Positions 11,816-23,150 of a DNA stretch of 64,000 bases are shown piece by piece (the stretch's first letter is position 1; each line of letters begins with the position of its first letter). A program made the translations under genes and the position numbers. The notes below the pieces were generated by a model. It worked only from the letters and a program-made list of their open reading frames with translations. It was not told where the DNA came from and made no database searches. Source of the DNA: Pictodentalium vernedei (Eukaryota > Mollusca > Scaphopoda > Dentaliida > Dentaliidae); the NCBI GenBank assembly GCA_031216915.1, contig CM062291.1, positions 32,430,484 through 32,494,483 on the forward strand, given 5' to 3'.

Positions 11816-11818
11816 CTG

Positions 11819-12170
11819 GGAGCACTGTGGTTCAGTGGTTATGGCATTGAACTTCAAACCAAGAGGTCCACGATTTGAACCCCTTCAGGGGTAACCGCAT
11901 TGTGTCCTTGGGCAAGGCTGTTAATCCCAATTACACATGTGGGGTGTATGATTGCGCTGTGTTCTAAGGCATACTGCACGTCGATGGTGCACGTGTCTTC
12001 AACCAGTGCTAACCATGCTTGTGTGGAGTTAGTATGTTGGATAGTCTTACAATTGCACACCATTGCTCAGTGGTTCTCTCCCAGTACTCCGGTTTCCTCC
12101 ACCCATAAAACTGTCTGATACGAGGTGACCCTGGCTGTTGAAAGTGTCATTAAACTCCAATAGATAAAGA
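11819..12170 (+). mobile_element. tRNA-headed SINE (S3)
   Basis: Head GGGAGCACTGTGGTTCAGTGG, B-box-like GATTTGAACCCC, then the common body from GTGTCCTTGGGCAAGG. The tail is 'gaggtgaccctggctgttg...cattaaactcc'. Confidence 0.8.
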
Positions 12171-12189
12171 GATAATAACCTTCTGTACA

Positions 12190-12368
12190 CTGATGCCATA
12201 ATATCAGCATTTCTACCTGTACATTTTCCCATAATGCAACTAGGAAATTAACTAATTCAATCTTGTTTGACAGAGCTCAGTGAGCTCTGTCAAAGAAGAT
12301 TGAGTTGGTTAAATTCTTCGTTGCATTGTAGGAACCATTTGCTGCTTGCAATTTTTACATCAGTATAC
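12190..12368. mobile_element. Palindromic MITE family G (G1)
   Basis: The centre is TTTGACAGAGCTCAGTGAGC followed by its mirror. Outer arms 'ctgatgccataa' and 'catcagtatac' are diverged, with 'cccataatgcaactagg' on the left arm. A related, disrupted copy is at 48811-50030. Confidence 0.6.
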
Positions 12369-12376
12369 AGAGGATT

Positions 12377-13855
12377 AGGCCTAAGAAAGTTAAGAACCTG
12401 TTTCTCAGGCCCTCCCACATGGTCTTTTTGGCTATTGCATGCTCTCTTTTTATAACAAATGCAAACTTAAAAAAATAAAAATTAAATGGTTTATGTCTGG
12501 TATTTTACCCAAGTTAATAAAATTGATAGATTTGTCCATTGAGTGCAACAAGGCTTTACAGTCTTTTAGTATTGCAAAGCTGTCTTGCACTAAAGGGACA
12601 AAATACACCACCACCCATGCTATTCTGTAGTTATGAGGCCTAAAACCAGACCTTCATTTAAAAAAAAATCCTGGTACGCTATATATCGTGCACCCAAGAT
12701 GATGCCAAGGTGTGCGGTTTCTTTGGTGGCGCGCTGATTTGGGAAAATGCCTCTTAGGGCACAAAAAGGAAAATGGAAATGCAATTACAAAATAATAATA
12801 TAAAGCACTGAAATAAAGTGCAAATTGGTTTAAATTTAATGATACAAACATTACAATTTCTTACCACAAAATTTTCAACTTTTAAGCATAATATACAGTG
12901 GAAAATTTAGCAAGGTACAAGTAAATGCAGTTCAAAATCCTGACAATACAAGTGAAAATCAAAGCACTGTCTGGACTCTTGAAGTTTTCATTTGGATCAT
13001 TTTGGGGATCTAGAAACTGTTGCTTAATGAAAATTGCTAGGAATATAGCACACGGTGTTTATTCCAGCCAATCGGGTCATCTAAAAACTAGGGTTTACCA
13101 GGAATTCCTCATTGACATAATCAACTTTGTGTCAGTGACTGTCACGTGATGCTAACACTTCAAAGTATGTACATTCTTTCAGAAATTTAGTGTCAATAAA
13201 TTCCACATCGATATTAAATTTATCAGATTTAAAAATTAAAATGGCAAAAATTAATATGGATTATCAACAATTTGTTCACAATAGCTTGATCCAGAGCAGA
13301 GTTTAGGTATGACAACGTCCATTTCATGAAATAATATACGAGGGTAAAGTCAAAATTACTGCCTATTTTCGTGATATAAACAGTGAATACGAAGGATAAC
13401 AGGTACCGAGAAACGTTATGTGTCCCTCGCAGACCAATATTATCATTCAGTGGCATGATGTGTATGCCTAAAAAAAAATAGTCGACTATGAAAAATAATA
13501 GTAGACTGTAGCACCTTACGACGGTTAGTTGATTAATCGAATAGGTGAAGCAGCCTAGTGTTTGCAGACACAGTTTCTGAAACACTGACATTGTTGATGT
13601 AAACTAAAAAAGTACCTTTTTTACCACGTGTGCGATTGATCGTTCGCCACAAATTGTAATTGCGCGAGCAATGGAGTGTGAGAGCGATCGCGTGCCATTA
13701 AAATGAAGGTTTGCTAAAACATAAAGCAAACCAAGAATATGAACTTTTGTTGGCAAAGAAATAATTTCAAAAATAAAATAAAAAACCACCCACCGCATAC
13801 AGTTTTACAAAAAAATAGCCTGAGAAACAGAAGATCTACTTTGTAGGGCCTTAAG
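12377..13855 (+). mobile_element. Family I TIR element, split by a 1067-bp insertion (I1)
   Basis: The left part (12377-12646) and right part (13714-13855) together match the uninterrupted copy at 27530-27930. Ends are related by CTGTTTCTCAGGCC / GGCCTGAGAAACAG. The interior holds a small palindrome around 'gcaacaaggctttacag'. Confidence 0.65.
12647..13713. mobile_element. TIR element with CARACCTTCATTT ends inside I1
   Basis: The left end CAGACCTTCATTT mirrors the right end AAATGAAGGTTTG. CTAAAAC (12640-12646, 13714-13720) is a 7-bp flanking duplication, and the uninterrupted I2 copy shows only one. The 1067-bp interior has no recognisable transposase; its longest frame is 120 codons on the minus strand, with no known domain. 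Confidence 0.7.
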
Positions 13856-13859
13856 AGTA

Positions 13860-14135
13860 TTGGCTTGCACATGGATATGATGAAGTGTTGTCCTTTTACA
13901 CACATAGTGCAGCTCTTGGATATGAGGTAGTGTTGTCCTATAATACATACACAGTGCAGCTTGTGGATATGATGAAATGTTGTCCTTTAACACACATAGT
14001 GCCACTGATCGATTTGATGAAATCTCCTAGCTCATCGATATAATGGAAGTGATGTCCAAAAACGCACAGTGCAGCTCGCAGATTTGATGAAGTGTTGTCC
14101 TATAATACTCATAGTGCTGCTTATTGATACAGTGG
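13860..14135. repeat. Degenerate ~48-bp tandem repeat
   Basis: About five units of 'gatatgatgaagtgttgtcc' plus 'cacatagtgcagct', with decayed spacing. Confidence 0.75.
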
Positions 14136-14142
14136 AACCTTG

Positions 14143-14245
14143 TTAACCCTTTATCTAACACGAAAAGCAGACGTCACTTGCAAATAAAATTCTTGATTAA
14201 CTAATTTTTTTGTCTCAAAAACATAGGTTATGACCCCTCTCTTTG
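14143..14245 (-). mobile_element. Family B MITE half (B4)
   Basis: TTAACCCTTTATCTAACACG followed by the family B arm, ending abruptly at TGACCCCTCTC where the palindrome would begin. Confidence 0.8.
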
Positions 14246-14599
14246 GGTCTTGGTACAAAGTTGATGAAGTCATACCATGCTGAGATGTAAGTTGGACCCA
14301 CAAAATTGTTGGTCCTGTGAACACAACTAAGGTATTATGCTTGAGGGCATTTCTCACAGATAACTAAAATGTAAAAAAAATGAAGCATTTGCTGTTTGTT
14401 GGTAAGACAGTTTCACAAAAATGTGATGGTGCTCAAACCTGCCATATTGCATTATGATGTGATGGTAAGGAACTTAGAAGTTGACGTGTATATCATTGAA
14501 GTCATAATGTTGCTGATTTGATTGTTAGCTCAGCTCACTGTTTTATGGCCCCCAAAAATGATATCAGAATTGATGTCTTTGGTGACTAATTATAAACAC
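14246..14599. other. No supported feature
   Basis: Unique-looking sequence without a recognisable repeat or gene. Confidence 0.4.
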
Positions 14600-14848
14600 T
14601 TAACCCTTTACCCAACGCAGACAATATCAAAATTTATTATTTTAAATATTATTTTTTTTAATTTTTCAAAAAATTTCAACAAAACCATATCATGTGACCC
14701 CTCGTTGGAACGAGCTCGATGAGCTCGTTCCAACGAGGGGTCACATGATATGGTTTTGTTGATATGTTTTGAAATATAATATTTTTTCAACTGCTGAATT
14801 TGCATATTACGCGGGCGGATGCGGGCGATTCGTTAGGTAAAGGGTTAA
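14600..14848 (+). mobile_element. Family A TTAA MITE (A3)
   Basis: Intact: TTAACCCTTTACCCAACG, left arm, perfect central palindrome, right arm with 'tttgcatattacgcgggcgg', and TAGGTAAAGGGTTAA. Confidence 0.92.
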
Positions 14849-15049
14849 ATTATGAAGTCCAGGGGTATGAGGTGTAAAATCTCATCAGAAATGACAATCA
14901 AAGAACAATTTTTCATATCTAAAAATTTACATAAAAATCGTTTTATAGAGCCAAATCGATATCAAACCTTTTTCATGTAATTTTTTAGAATAAAATACCA
15001 AATGGTTAATCAATTATTTTATATAATTAAGACAGCTTTAGATTAATTA

Positions 15050-15315
15050 TATTACCATTGGTCCAACAGGCCCTTTTGTTATTTAAAGATTAATTTTATT
15101 AGCATTGGTCCAGTAGGCCCTTCTGTTATTTATAGATTAATTTGTTTACCATTGGTCCAACAGGCCCTTTTGTTATTAAAAGATTCATTTTATTAATGTT
15201 GGTCCTGTGAGCCCTGTTGTTATTTATTGATTAATTATATTACCATTGGTCCAATAGGCCCTTTTGTTATTTATAGACTAATTTTATTACCATTGGTCCA
15301 ATAGGTCCTTTTTCC
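15050..15315 (+). repeat. 47-bp tandem repeat, six units
   Basis: GGTCC recurs at 15060, 15107, 15154, 15201, 15248 and 15295, exactly 47 bp apart, in the context 'ccattggtccaacaggccc'. Confidence 0.92.
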
Positions 15316-15522
15316 TCATGGAAACCCTGGAAGTGAAGCAGTGCTTGTTTATTATGGTAAACAAGCTCTGTTTTAGTGGTAAAATATTGACTCAGTAACC
15401 TATCCCTGGGGTGGAAGTCCTCAAAAATGGGCAGCATGGGTATAAAACGATTGGCTAGATTTGACATTTAACCATGTTGTGGTCAACATTAGCCATTGTG
15501 CAGAAATATATGATCTTAAACA

Positions 15523-15553
<31 letters not shown>

Positions 15554-15555
15554 AG
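15312..15555 (+). mobile_element. Type-3 SINE
   Basis: Head 'tggaaccctggaagtgaa'-like with 'agctctgttttagtggtaaa' and 'ggggtggaagtcctc'. The tail 'attagccattgtgcagaaa' is shared with the tRNA- and 5S-headed SINEs, followed by (AAAT)n. I cannot place the head's origin. Confidence 0.65.
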
Positions 15556-16004
15556 GCCCTTTTATGTTGAAATCTATCATAATTTGGTCCATTTGAGTCA
15601 GTTTTGGTCCATTCTGGTCCATTTTCGTTTCTCATGGTATTCCATTTCTCACTGTAATTTATAAAGGTGTATGATGTCAGCTAGTACTGAGTTACGACTA
15701 TACAATGAAAACTGAATAATTGATACTTGTTCCTTACCTGAGTGTGTCACCTTACCAGAAAATGTTTAATATTAAAATCAATTAAATTGCAATCTATTGT
15801 GTTGTTTTGTTGTGGAATATGTTAGTTTTGTATTTGTGTACATTTGGAGATAAGATTGTTTAACTGCATCTGACCCTGTTTTATTAGTTAGTAATTATCC
15901 TATGACATGTTAAACTGACACAACAATAATTATCAGGTTGGTCTCGGTGACTAGAAGAAAATAAAAAAAAGGGTTTTCTTGACAAATACAGTTAGTTTAG
16001 AATT
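15556..16004. other. No supported feature
   Basis: 'tttggtccattctggtcca' continues the theme of the 47-bp array for a few dozen bases. The rest is unassigned. Confidence 0.4.
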
Positions 16005-16017
16005 TAATGTCTGTCAG

Positions 16018-16275
16018 GGCATTGTGTCCTTGGGCAAGACAATTCACCCCTATTGCCCATGTGGGGGCATGGTGACTTTGTGTACTAAGGCGTACTGCAC
16101 GTCGATGGTGCAATTGTCTTCATGCAATGCTAACCCTGCTTGTGTGGAGTTAGTATGTTGGGGAGCTGACAGTTGCTCGTCGTTGCTCGGTGGTTCTCTC
16201 TGGGTACTTCGTATTCCTCCACCCGTAAAACTGTCACGGTAAATATGTGACCTTAAACCCCAATAAATAAATAAA
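16018..16275 (+). mobile_element. 5'-truncated SINE (S4)
   Basis: Begins inside the body at GGCATTGTGTCC. A 13-bp duplication TAATGTCTGTCAG flanks it (16005-16017, 16276-16288). Truncation with a clean duplication indicates LINE-type target-primed insertion. Confidence 0.88.
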
Positions 16276-16324
16276 TAATGTCTGTCAGACAGTATCAGTT
16301 TTATTATTCCTTGTCTAATACTAG

Positions 16325-16750
16325 TACAGTGGAGCCCTCTTAATTGGATATCTCTTAACTGAATAACCCTGTTAATTGAATATAATTTCACAACACAAAA
16401 CAATTTACCATACCTCCAGTACAAATTTGACCTGTTAATTGTATATAGGTTATAGAGTAAAGTCCTGTTAATTGAATAAAACATCTTGTAACCTAGCTGT
16501 CAAGAAATTACCCTCACTCTGCCCAGTTTTCCTTTGTATTTGGCTTCAGTACATCCAGTACAAGCATTTAATCTATTATATCCTGTTTGACAGAGCTCAT
16601 GGAGCTCTGTCAAACTAGATATAATAGAATAAATGCTAAGTTTATCTCTAGAATACAGGAAAGTGACAATCCCTGTTAATTGAATACTCCTGTTAATTGA
16701 ATAATTTTCATTGGTAAGGTGGCTATTCAATTAACAGGGCTCCACTATAC
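16325..16750. mobile_element. Pogo/mariner-like palindromic MITE
   Basis: The left end ACAGTGGAGCCCTCTTAATT mirrors the right end CAATTAACAGGGCTCCACT, flanked by TA. The repeated word 'ctgttaattgaat' occurs in both arms. The centre carries TTTGACAGAGCTC and its mirror. A second internal end, 'agagtaaagtcctgttaatt' at about 16457, suggests an internal rearrangement. Confidence 0.65.
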
Positions 16751-17600
16751 ATATAAAAAATTTACATACAGGTTATTACCACCAAGTGGGTTTCCGAGAT
16801 GGTGTATTGAAGTCATCAAAGTCAAGACCAGGCATGCCGGAAGCACGGAGGCAGAAGGGGCGGCTGCCCTCCCTGACTTCAGACCATGGGCGCAGGAGGG
16901 GCAGACAATGCTTCGAAAGTTTCTCGCTCAATTTTTTTCAATGATTTATTCTTAAAGTAAAGTTAAAATACAGCCCAAATCCATTCTGGGAGCTTTCAAA
17001 ATTCAATGGAGGAGTTTGGGGGGGTGGGGGTGGGTGGGGGGAGGAGGGACACCTTCTCTCAAACTTCCCCACCTCGGGACTTCGGCCTTCGAGATATGCA
17101 TGCTTCGGCATGTCATGGTGGGGCTGCTAGTGTGACTAAATGCCCTTTTGCCAGAGTCAGCCCCCCCCACCCAAACAACATAGCGTCACGTTTCAGAAAT
17201 ATTAGCACATGAATGTCTGTCGAAGAAAACAGAAATAAAAACACAAACTGCGAAACCAAAGGACACTTGACTCTGTTATATGAATTTTGGGGTGAACACC
17301 ATTATGAATGGAGAGAGTTGCACGAAATTCCCGTCGAAAAGTTATGCGAACTACATTGCAGAATTCATAACAAATGTCTGCACAGAAGACGTATTGTTGT
17401 TTGTTGTTAATGATGTTTTTTGGGTTTTTTTTCTTGTACTTTATTTACAAGAAGACGATATGTTGTAAATGATGTTTATAATAACAGTATATTGTATAAA
17501 GGTTGTTCAATTTTTAAACTTAATTCCATCACTACGCGTCCATCAATCGATTGAGGCACATGTCCAACTGACGTCATCGGAATGTGTCAATAAAACAATA
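16751..17600. other. No supported feature
   Basis: Contains a G-rich run (about 17015-17045) and C-rich runs. Small plus-strand frames near 17006-17468 show no domain. Confidence 0.35.
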
Positions 17601-17604
17601 ACAT

Positions 17605-17775
17605 GATTTTGGAGGGCATTATGGTTCATTAGCGACCCTGCAGCAATGATGAACAGCCCGAGGGTTTATTAAAGGCCTGAGACGAAGTCGAGGGCCATTT
17701 ATAAGCCCAAGGGCTGTTCATTATTGCTGCAGGGCCACTAATGAATCATGATGCCTGACAACAATCATGTTATTA
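17605..17775. repeat. Inverted repeat, probable MITE
   Basis: Arms 'cattatggttcattag...ctgcagcaatgatgaacag' and 'ctgttcattattgctgcagg...ctaatgaatcatgatg' pair over about 60 bp with a short loop. Confidence 0.7.
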
Positions 17776-17934
17776 CTATTATTACCACTCCCTGTTACAG
17801 CTAACCGCACAAGGGAATTGCTGGAAGAAATAATCACTAAAGTCGGTTCGATATTTCTGTTTCGATCGTGCGTTCGACTTCAGTTCAGAAATACAAAGGG
17901 ATGTCATCCGAATGGGAGTAATTCATTAGACCAT

Positions 17935-18010
17935 GGAATCTAAAAATAGCCAGGCCGCAGGCCGCTAATGGCTATTTATACCATTATCGCCCGCGGCCTG
18001 GCTTTGTCGA
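17935..18010. repeat. Inverted repeat
   Basis: 'atagccaggccgcagg' pairs imperfectly with 'cgcggcctggct'. It may be the centre of a larger old palindromic element spanning about 17760-18100. Confidence 0.5.
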
Positions 18011-18289
18011 ATGACGTCACTGAAATTATGGAGTATTAACGGGCATCCAAACTTATGTTAATCGACTAGTAACTTATAGATTGAGTGGTAATAATAATGT
18101 TCATTTCGTTGCAGATCTTTAATCCCTGTCTTGCCAGCATTGGGATTTAATTTTGTGGTATATACCTGTGGTATATACAGAACTTTCATGTGCCCTTTCT
18201 GATAAGCAAATCAGTGTTTGTTTCAGAAATGGACGACAAAATTGTTCGATATAGCTGCACATGCCCCCGGATTACATTTTTATGTTGTC

Positions 18290-18470
18290 AGAGTGTTTTG
18301 GTGGGGGAGAAAAATTATCTCTGATGGGGGTGGTTGCGAGATGGGGAAATCTCACCCTCGGAACAAGATATTTGGTCCAGACACTCGGCAAGCCACATGT
18401 CTGGCCCAAATATCTTGCCCTCAGGTGAGATTTCCCCATCTCACACCTTCACCCACCAGGAATAATAATC
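18290..18470. repeat. Inverted repeat, probable MITE
   Basis: 'gagatggggaaatctcacc' (about 18338) is mirrored by 'ggtgagatttccccatctc' (about 18424). The inner arms 'caagatatttggtccagac' and 'tctggcccaaatatcttg' also pair. Confidence 0.8.
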
Positions 18471-18546
18471 TTATAATATTTCTCCTTTTCTTGGCGTGTT
18501 CTTATACATTTTGACAATCATTCAGCATTTATGAATTGATTTTTGA

Positions 18547-18606
18547 ATGGGGATCATGATGACATCAGGGTATTGCATTCTTTTGCTATGCATGACGTAA
18601 TCCCCA
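18547..18606. repeat. Short inverted repeat
   Basis: 'gaatggggat' and 'atccccattc' enclose a partly self-complementary interior. Confidence 0.6.
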
Positions 18607-18674
18607 TTCATTGTTTTTCTTGTACTTTTTCTGCTGAAGTTTATAATAGTGTTTCATTGTTTTATTTTTCATGT

Positions 18675-18914
18675 TTAACCCTTTACCCAATGTAATGGCC
18701 AAAACTGCCCAGCGCTATTCTCAAAAATCGGCAATTAATTTTCATTTTTTGTCTCAAAAACATTGGTTATGACCACTCTTTGGAACGAGCTCATCAAGCT
18801 CGTTCCAATGAGGGGTCATAACCTATGTTTTTGAGACAAAAAATGAAAAAAATTAGTTATTCAAGAATTTTGTTTGCAAGTGTCGTCTGCTTTTCATGTT
18901 AGGTAAAGGGTTAA
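18675..18914 (+). mobile_element. Family B TTAA MITE (B5)
   Basis: Both TTAA ends and both arms are present. The centre is slightly decayed on the left (ACTCTTTGGAACGAGC). Confidence 0.88.
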
Positions 18915-19385
18915 TGCAAAGTAGTGGGCCTATATAAAAATATCGTCATGGCAAAAATGATTTAGTCTAATTTATTTCGTTGAACTGATGATATATTAAT
19001 CATTTAATCACTGTTTTCAAAAACATTGATCTGGACGTGAATACAACAGTTTGATGCCCGGCAAAAACGTTCTTTTTCTGAATCGAATGATCGCACATTC
19101 GGTGGTTGCTACCCTCAATACAGATTTGTATTTTGTCTAGATGTTTTTACTTGTATAGGGGAGGGGGGATACCTTTTTGTAAGATAAATTGTTATAATTA
19201 ATAGAGTTGGCTTATTGAACAATGATGACAAAAACTAAACTTAAATGGATTTTTAATGATTCTTGAACTAATTAATGTTCTCATGAGATATTCACATTTT
19301 TGGACTTAACATGTAGATTGACATGATGGTGTCAACTTGGTTTTTTACCTTTTAGATAACGAAAAGGCAGCCTCTGCCTGTGTAA
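18915..19385. other. No supported feature
   Basis: Unique-looking AT-rich sequence with no supported element. Confidence 0.4.
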
Positions 19386-19399
19386 TATTTTGCAGTTAA

Positions 19400-20345
19400 C
19401 TTGTAGTTGAGTTGGTATGTTGAGGGGTCTTCACTGTTGCACGGTGATTCTCTCCATGTACTCCGGCTTCCTCCACCCGTAAAACTGTCTCACACGACAG
19501 GCTTGGCAATTTCAGGAGAGTGATTTTTTAGCTCTCCTTACTGCCCTCCTGAAAGAATTAAGGAGAGCGAAAAATTGCCCTCCTAAATATTTTGGTCTGG
19601 GATGATTGAGATTACATGTATTATGCTCACATTAAATTTTTGTTGTAAAGCAAAAATGTAATTTAACTTCGAAGTCACATAACATCACGTAATTTCATTT
19701 TGAAAGTAGTTTAGTGGTAAAAGGTAATGGCTGCAACCATACCCAAACACAGTTGCAATCATTTGAAGCAAAATGGGTCACAGCAATATTTTTTTTTCTG
19801 TCAGTTTCAAGTTCAACAACTGACATCACAGTTTGAGGGGTAATTATTCAAGGAATATTGACACTATAATATACTACCATTACTACTATCCTGTCACTTG
19901 AAGCACTTGCACCAGGATGTGACTGTAGATTCAAGTAGACCTGTTGTCCAAGAAAGTCATACGCCTACCACTACCACCTTCAACCCCCTTGGGGGTTGAA
20001 GGTGGTAGTGGTAGGCATATGACTTTCTTGGACAACAGATCTGGGTACACACACAGGTCTTGTCAAGTGTGTGTTCGGTTGTTGAGTGAGACATCTAGAT
20101 GTCTAAGAGATTTCACTTTACCTTAGTAAAGTTAATAAAATCACTGATGTAGTCTGTTGGTTTCAGTTTCAATGAGTTCGTTCAACTGGATACTTAAAAT
20201 GCTGTGTAAAGCTAATTGCTCTCCTAAGCTGATTGAGGAGAGCGATTTTTTGCCCTCCTGCATTTTTCAGAATGCCAGGCCTGACACGAGGTGACCCTGG
20301 CTGTCGAAAATGTGTTAAACCCCAATAAAATACAATAAATAAATA
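19400..20345 (+). mobile_element. 5'-truncated SINE interrupted by a 786-bp element
   Basis: SINE body and tail: 'gtactccggcttcctccacc' precedes 19497, and 'acacgaggtgaccctggctg' with (AAAT)n follows 20283. The interrupted SINE supplies an internal reference for the empty site. Confidence 0.8.
19498..20283. mobile_element. CAGGC...GCCTG element, copy 1 (786 bp)
   Basis: Ends CAGGCTTGGCA and TGCCAGGCCTG. ACACGA is duplicated on both sides (19492-19497, 20284-20289). Subterminal words 'aggagagcgatttttt' and 'gccctcct' recur at both ends. The interior contains a palindrome of about 49-bp arms around 19960-20040. It carries no transposase. Confidence 0.85.
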
Positions 20346-20572
20346 AACAATGGTAGTACTGTTGTTTTACACATTTCACTTACATAATAATTTTTGTAAG
20401 TGAATGATTTTTAAAATAACAATCATAAAGAAGCATACCCACGCTTCCACACATAAAATTCCCTATATTCTGCCCCTTCACTTTCAAAATTGTTCTGCAG
20501 TCCCTACTCTGACAAGAATCAAATGGACATGAATGCAAGAACTAGATTCTCATTGTTTTCTTTGCAAGAATA

Positions 20573-20942
20573 TTTATTTATTTATTGGTGTTTATGGTCA
20601 CATACTTATGCACATTGGCTAATCATGACCGTGACAGTTTTACGGGTGGAGGAAGCCGGAGTACTCAGAGAGAACCACCAAGCAACGACGAGCAGCTGCC
20701 AGCTCCCCAGCATCGTAACTCCACACTGTAGCACAGGCAGGGTTAGATTGGTTGAAGACATGCGCACCATCAACGCGCAATATGCCTTAGTACACAGTGT
20801 CATCGTGCCTTGCCCAAGGACACAACACAGGAGTCCGATTCGATTGCGCAGACGGTCACCCATCCAAGGATAAACCGGGCTCGACTTTGCTTAACTTCGG
20901 TGATCTGATGAGAACCGGTTACCGCAATGCCACCACGCCCCC
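20573..20942 (-). mobile_element. 5S-rRNA-headed SINE (S7)
   Basis: On the minus strand the head includes AGATCACCGAAGTTAAGC and GGATGGGTGACCGTCTG, typical of 5S rRNA. It is followed by the common SINE body and the 'gattagccaatgtgca' tail. TCTTTGCAAGAATA flanks it (20559-20572, 20943-20956). Confidence 0.92.
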
Positions 20943-20982
20943 TCTTTGCAAGAATAATTTGTGAGAATCGATTCTGATTTTT

Positions 20983-21170
20983 TTACTGTGGTAAACCAGT
21001 TCCGCTTTACTAGTAAAATAGGACCCAGTCACCAATGCTTGGGGTGAAAGTCCTCTAAAATGGGCAACATGTTGATCAACGATTGACTAAACTTGACTTC
21101 ATCTCCATGTTGTGTCACGATTACCCATGGTGCATAAATATGTGACGTTAACCACCAACAAACAAACAAA
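20983..21170 (+). mobile_element. Type-3 SINE, 5' truncated
   Basis: 'ttccgctttactagtaaaat' through 'gggtgaaagtcctctaaaat' to the shared tail and (CAAA)n. ATTCTGATTTTT lies on both sides. Confidence 0.8.
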
Positions 21171-21193
21171 CAATTCTGATTTTTGCATGAATT

Positions 21194-21437
21194 TTAACCC
21201 TTTAACCCTAATGAATCGCCTGCAACCACCCGTGTAATTTGAAATTGAGCAGTTAAAAAAAATATTTTTTTAAAAATATTTCAACAAAACCATATCATGT
21301 GACCCCTCATTGGAACGAGCTCGATGAGCTCGTTCCAATGAGGGGGTCACATGATATGGTTTTGTTGAAATTTTTTAAAAACAGTAATTAAAGTAATAAA
21401 TTTTGATATTCTCTGTGTTGGGTGATTAAAGGGTTGA
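21194..21437 (-). mobile_element. Family A TTAA MITE (A4)
   Basis: Palindrome with matched variants CATTGG / CCAATG in the two arms. The right target is decayed to TTGA. Reversed orientation. Confidence 0.85.
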
Positions 21438-21463
21438 GCCCAGAAATTTTGTCTGTGATTTTC

Positions 21464-21732
21464 TTAACCCTTTTACCAAATGAAATGACTGCATCTGTCG
21501 ACATACTTCACAAATTGAACAGATGAAAACGATTTTTCAAAAAATTTCAATAAAACCATATCATGTGCCCCCTCCCCCTGCCCCACCCCCACCCCCTCTC
21601 ATTGGAATGAGCTCATTGAGCTTATTCCTATAAGGGGGTCAATTGATATGATTTTGTCATTTTTTTTTAAAATTTAAAAAAAAAAAATTAAATAACAAAT
21701 TTTGATATTGTCTGCATAGGGTAAAGTGTTAG
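21464..21732 (-). mobile_element. Degenerate family A MITE (A5)
   Basis: TTAACCCTTTTACCAAATG at the left and GGGTAAAGTGTTAG at the right. The left arm has gained a C-rich insertion (about 21568-21598) next to the palindrome. Confidence 0.7.
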
Positions 21733-22144
21733 TGATATTAAGGATAGAGATGAACAGATTATACACAGCTGTGTTGATGCTAAGTGTAAGTGAGGGATGG
21801 GATGTATGTTTTTTGGGGAGAAATTCACTGCATTTTACCAGCCATCACAACAGGTGTCCAAGAGACAAAGACAATTGTGCACTATGGACATTTTTTCTTT
21901 CTGTAAAATGAGATGTATTTAAACTATTTTGTTATTTCTAATGCAAACCATGGCTACTTTAAACCTTCGCCATTTTCAATTCTTAGCTGTCACAGATGGT
22001 GACCATGAAAAAATATCACTACTTAAATACAGCACTCAGTGATCTGATTTGTGAGATAAGAAATTCAAAACAGATGTTCCAATAGGCTTGAGGGAAATCA
22101 TCCTTACTGACACAGTGGAACCCTGTTCATTGAATAAACCCTTT

Positions 22145-22682
22145 CAGGGCTTATATTTCGTTTAAATTTGTGAGAATCCATTTGGATTCTCGTGAAAATG
22201 GTTGCGAGAATCCATACCTACTATGAGTGTCCCAGGATCCCATGACGCCACCAAGGTTGAGCACTGTTGTATACTGATAACACATGTTAACCTTTTACCC
22301 AACACACTTTTTTATTTTTTAAAACTAAGTTTGATAATTTTTAAACAAATAATAAATAAATGATAAAATAATTAAATGAACAATATTTACCAATAAAATC
22401 TTACAAATATGACTGTCGTTGGAACCGGCTCAATGAGCCGATTCCAGTGACAGCCATATTTGTAAGGTTATATTGACAAAGTGTCAGGATATTTCAGGTC
22501 ATGTTAGCCTTCTATTGGTTAATTTGTTTCCTCTGTGTTAGTTAAAGGGTTGAATTGACTCAATTTTTTTCACGCGAATCCTAGCAGAGATGCTGCGAGA
22601 ATCTACATGGATTCTCGCCGGTTTTATTGCGCGAATCTTTGTGCGAATCGATTCTCGGATTCTCGTCAAAATATAAGCCCTG
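22145..22682 (+). mobile_element. CAGGG...CCCTG composite element, copy 1
   Basis: The ends CAGGGCTTATATTT and AAATATAAGCCCTG are a perfect 14-bp inverted repeat. CCCTTT lies on both sides (6 bp). It sits inside a pogo-like MITE ('cagtggaaccctgttcattg'). A family E MITE is nested at 22287-22553. Repeats of 'gagaatcc.ttggattctcg' flank the nested element. Confidence 0.8.
22287..22553. mobile_element. Family E TTAA MITE (E1), nested
   Basis: TTAACCTTTTACCC at the left, TTAAAGGGTTGA at the right. The centre GGAACCGGCTCAATGAGCCG is related to the family A/B centre; arms read 'cttacaaatatgac' / 'catatttgtaag'. Confidence 0.75.
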
Positions 22683-22724
22683 CCCTTTACCAGTGAAAAA
22701 TATGCAATTATCAGAAGTATTGAA

Positions 22725-22973
22725 TTAACCCTTTACCCAATGCAGACGATATCAAAATTTAATATTTTAAATATAATTTTTTTAAATTTTTCAAAAAATG
22801 TCAACAAAACCATATCATGTGACCCCTCGCTGGAACGAGCTCGACGAGCTCGTTCCAACGAGGGGTCACATGATATGGTTTTGTTGAAATTTTCTGAAAA
22901 ATAATATTTTTTCAACTGCAGAATTTGCATATTACGCTGGCGGATGCAGGCGATTCGTTCGGTAAAGGGTTAA
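22725..22973 (+). mobile_element. Family A TTAA MITE (A6)
   Basis: Intact ends. The palindrome centre is GAGCTCGACGAGCTC, with one unmatched change (CGCTGG) in the left arm. Confidence 0.9.
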
Positions 22974-22998
22974 CAGGAATTTGGTCATTGAGTGTTGA

Positions 22999-23150
22999 AT
23001 TTACCTTTTACCCAAAGCACACGATATCAATATTTCCTATTATAATTATTGTTTTTTCAAATTTTTCAAAAAATGTCAACAAAACTGTAGCATGTGACCC
23101 CTCCTCTTGGAACGAGCTCGTTCCAATGAAGGGTCACATGATATGGCTCT
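22999..23150 (+). mobile_element. Family A MITE remnant (A7)
   Basis: Left end 'ttaccttttacccaaagcac', shortened palindrome GGAACGAGCTCGTTCC, and right inner arm to 'cacatgatatgg', where it meets SINE sequence. Confidence 0.75.

Noticed and set aside
16050-16484. 144-codon minus-strand frame
   Set aside because: It reads through the antisense of a SINE and a pogo-like MITE.
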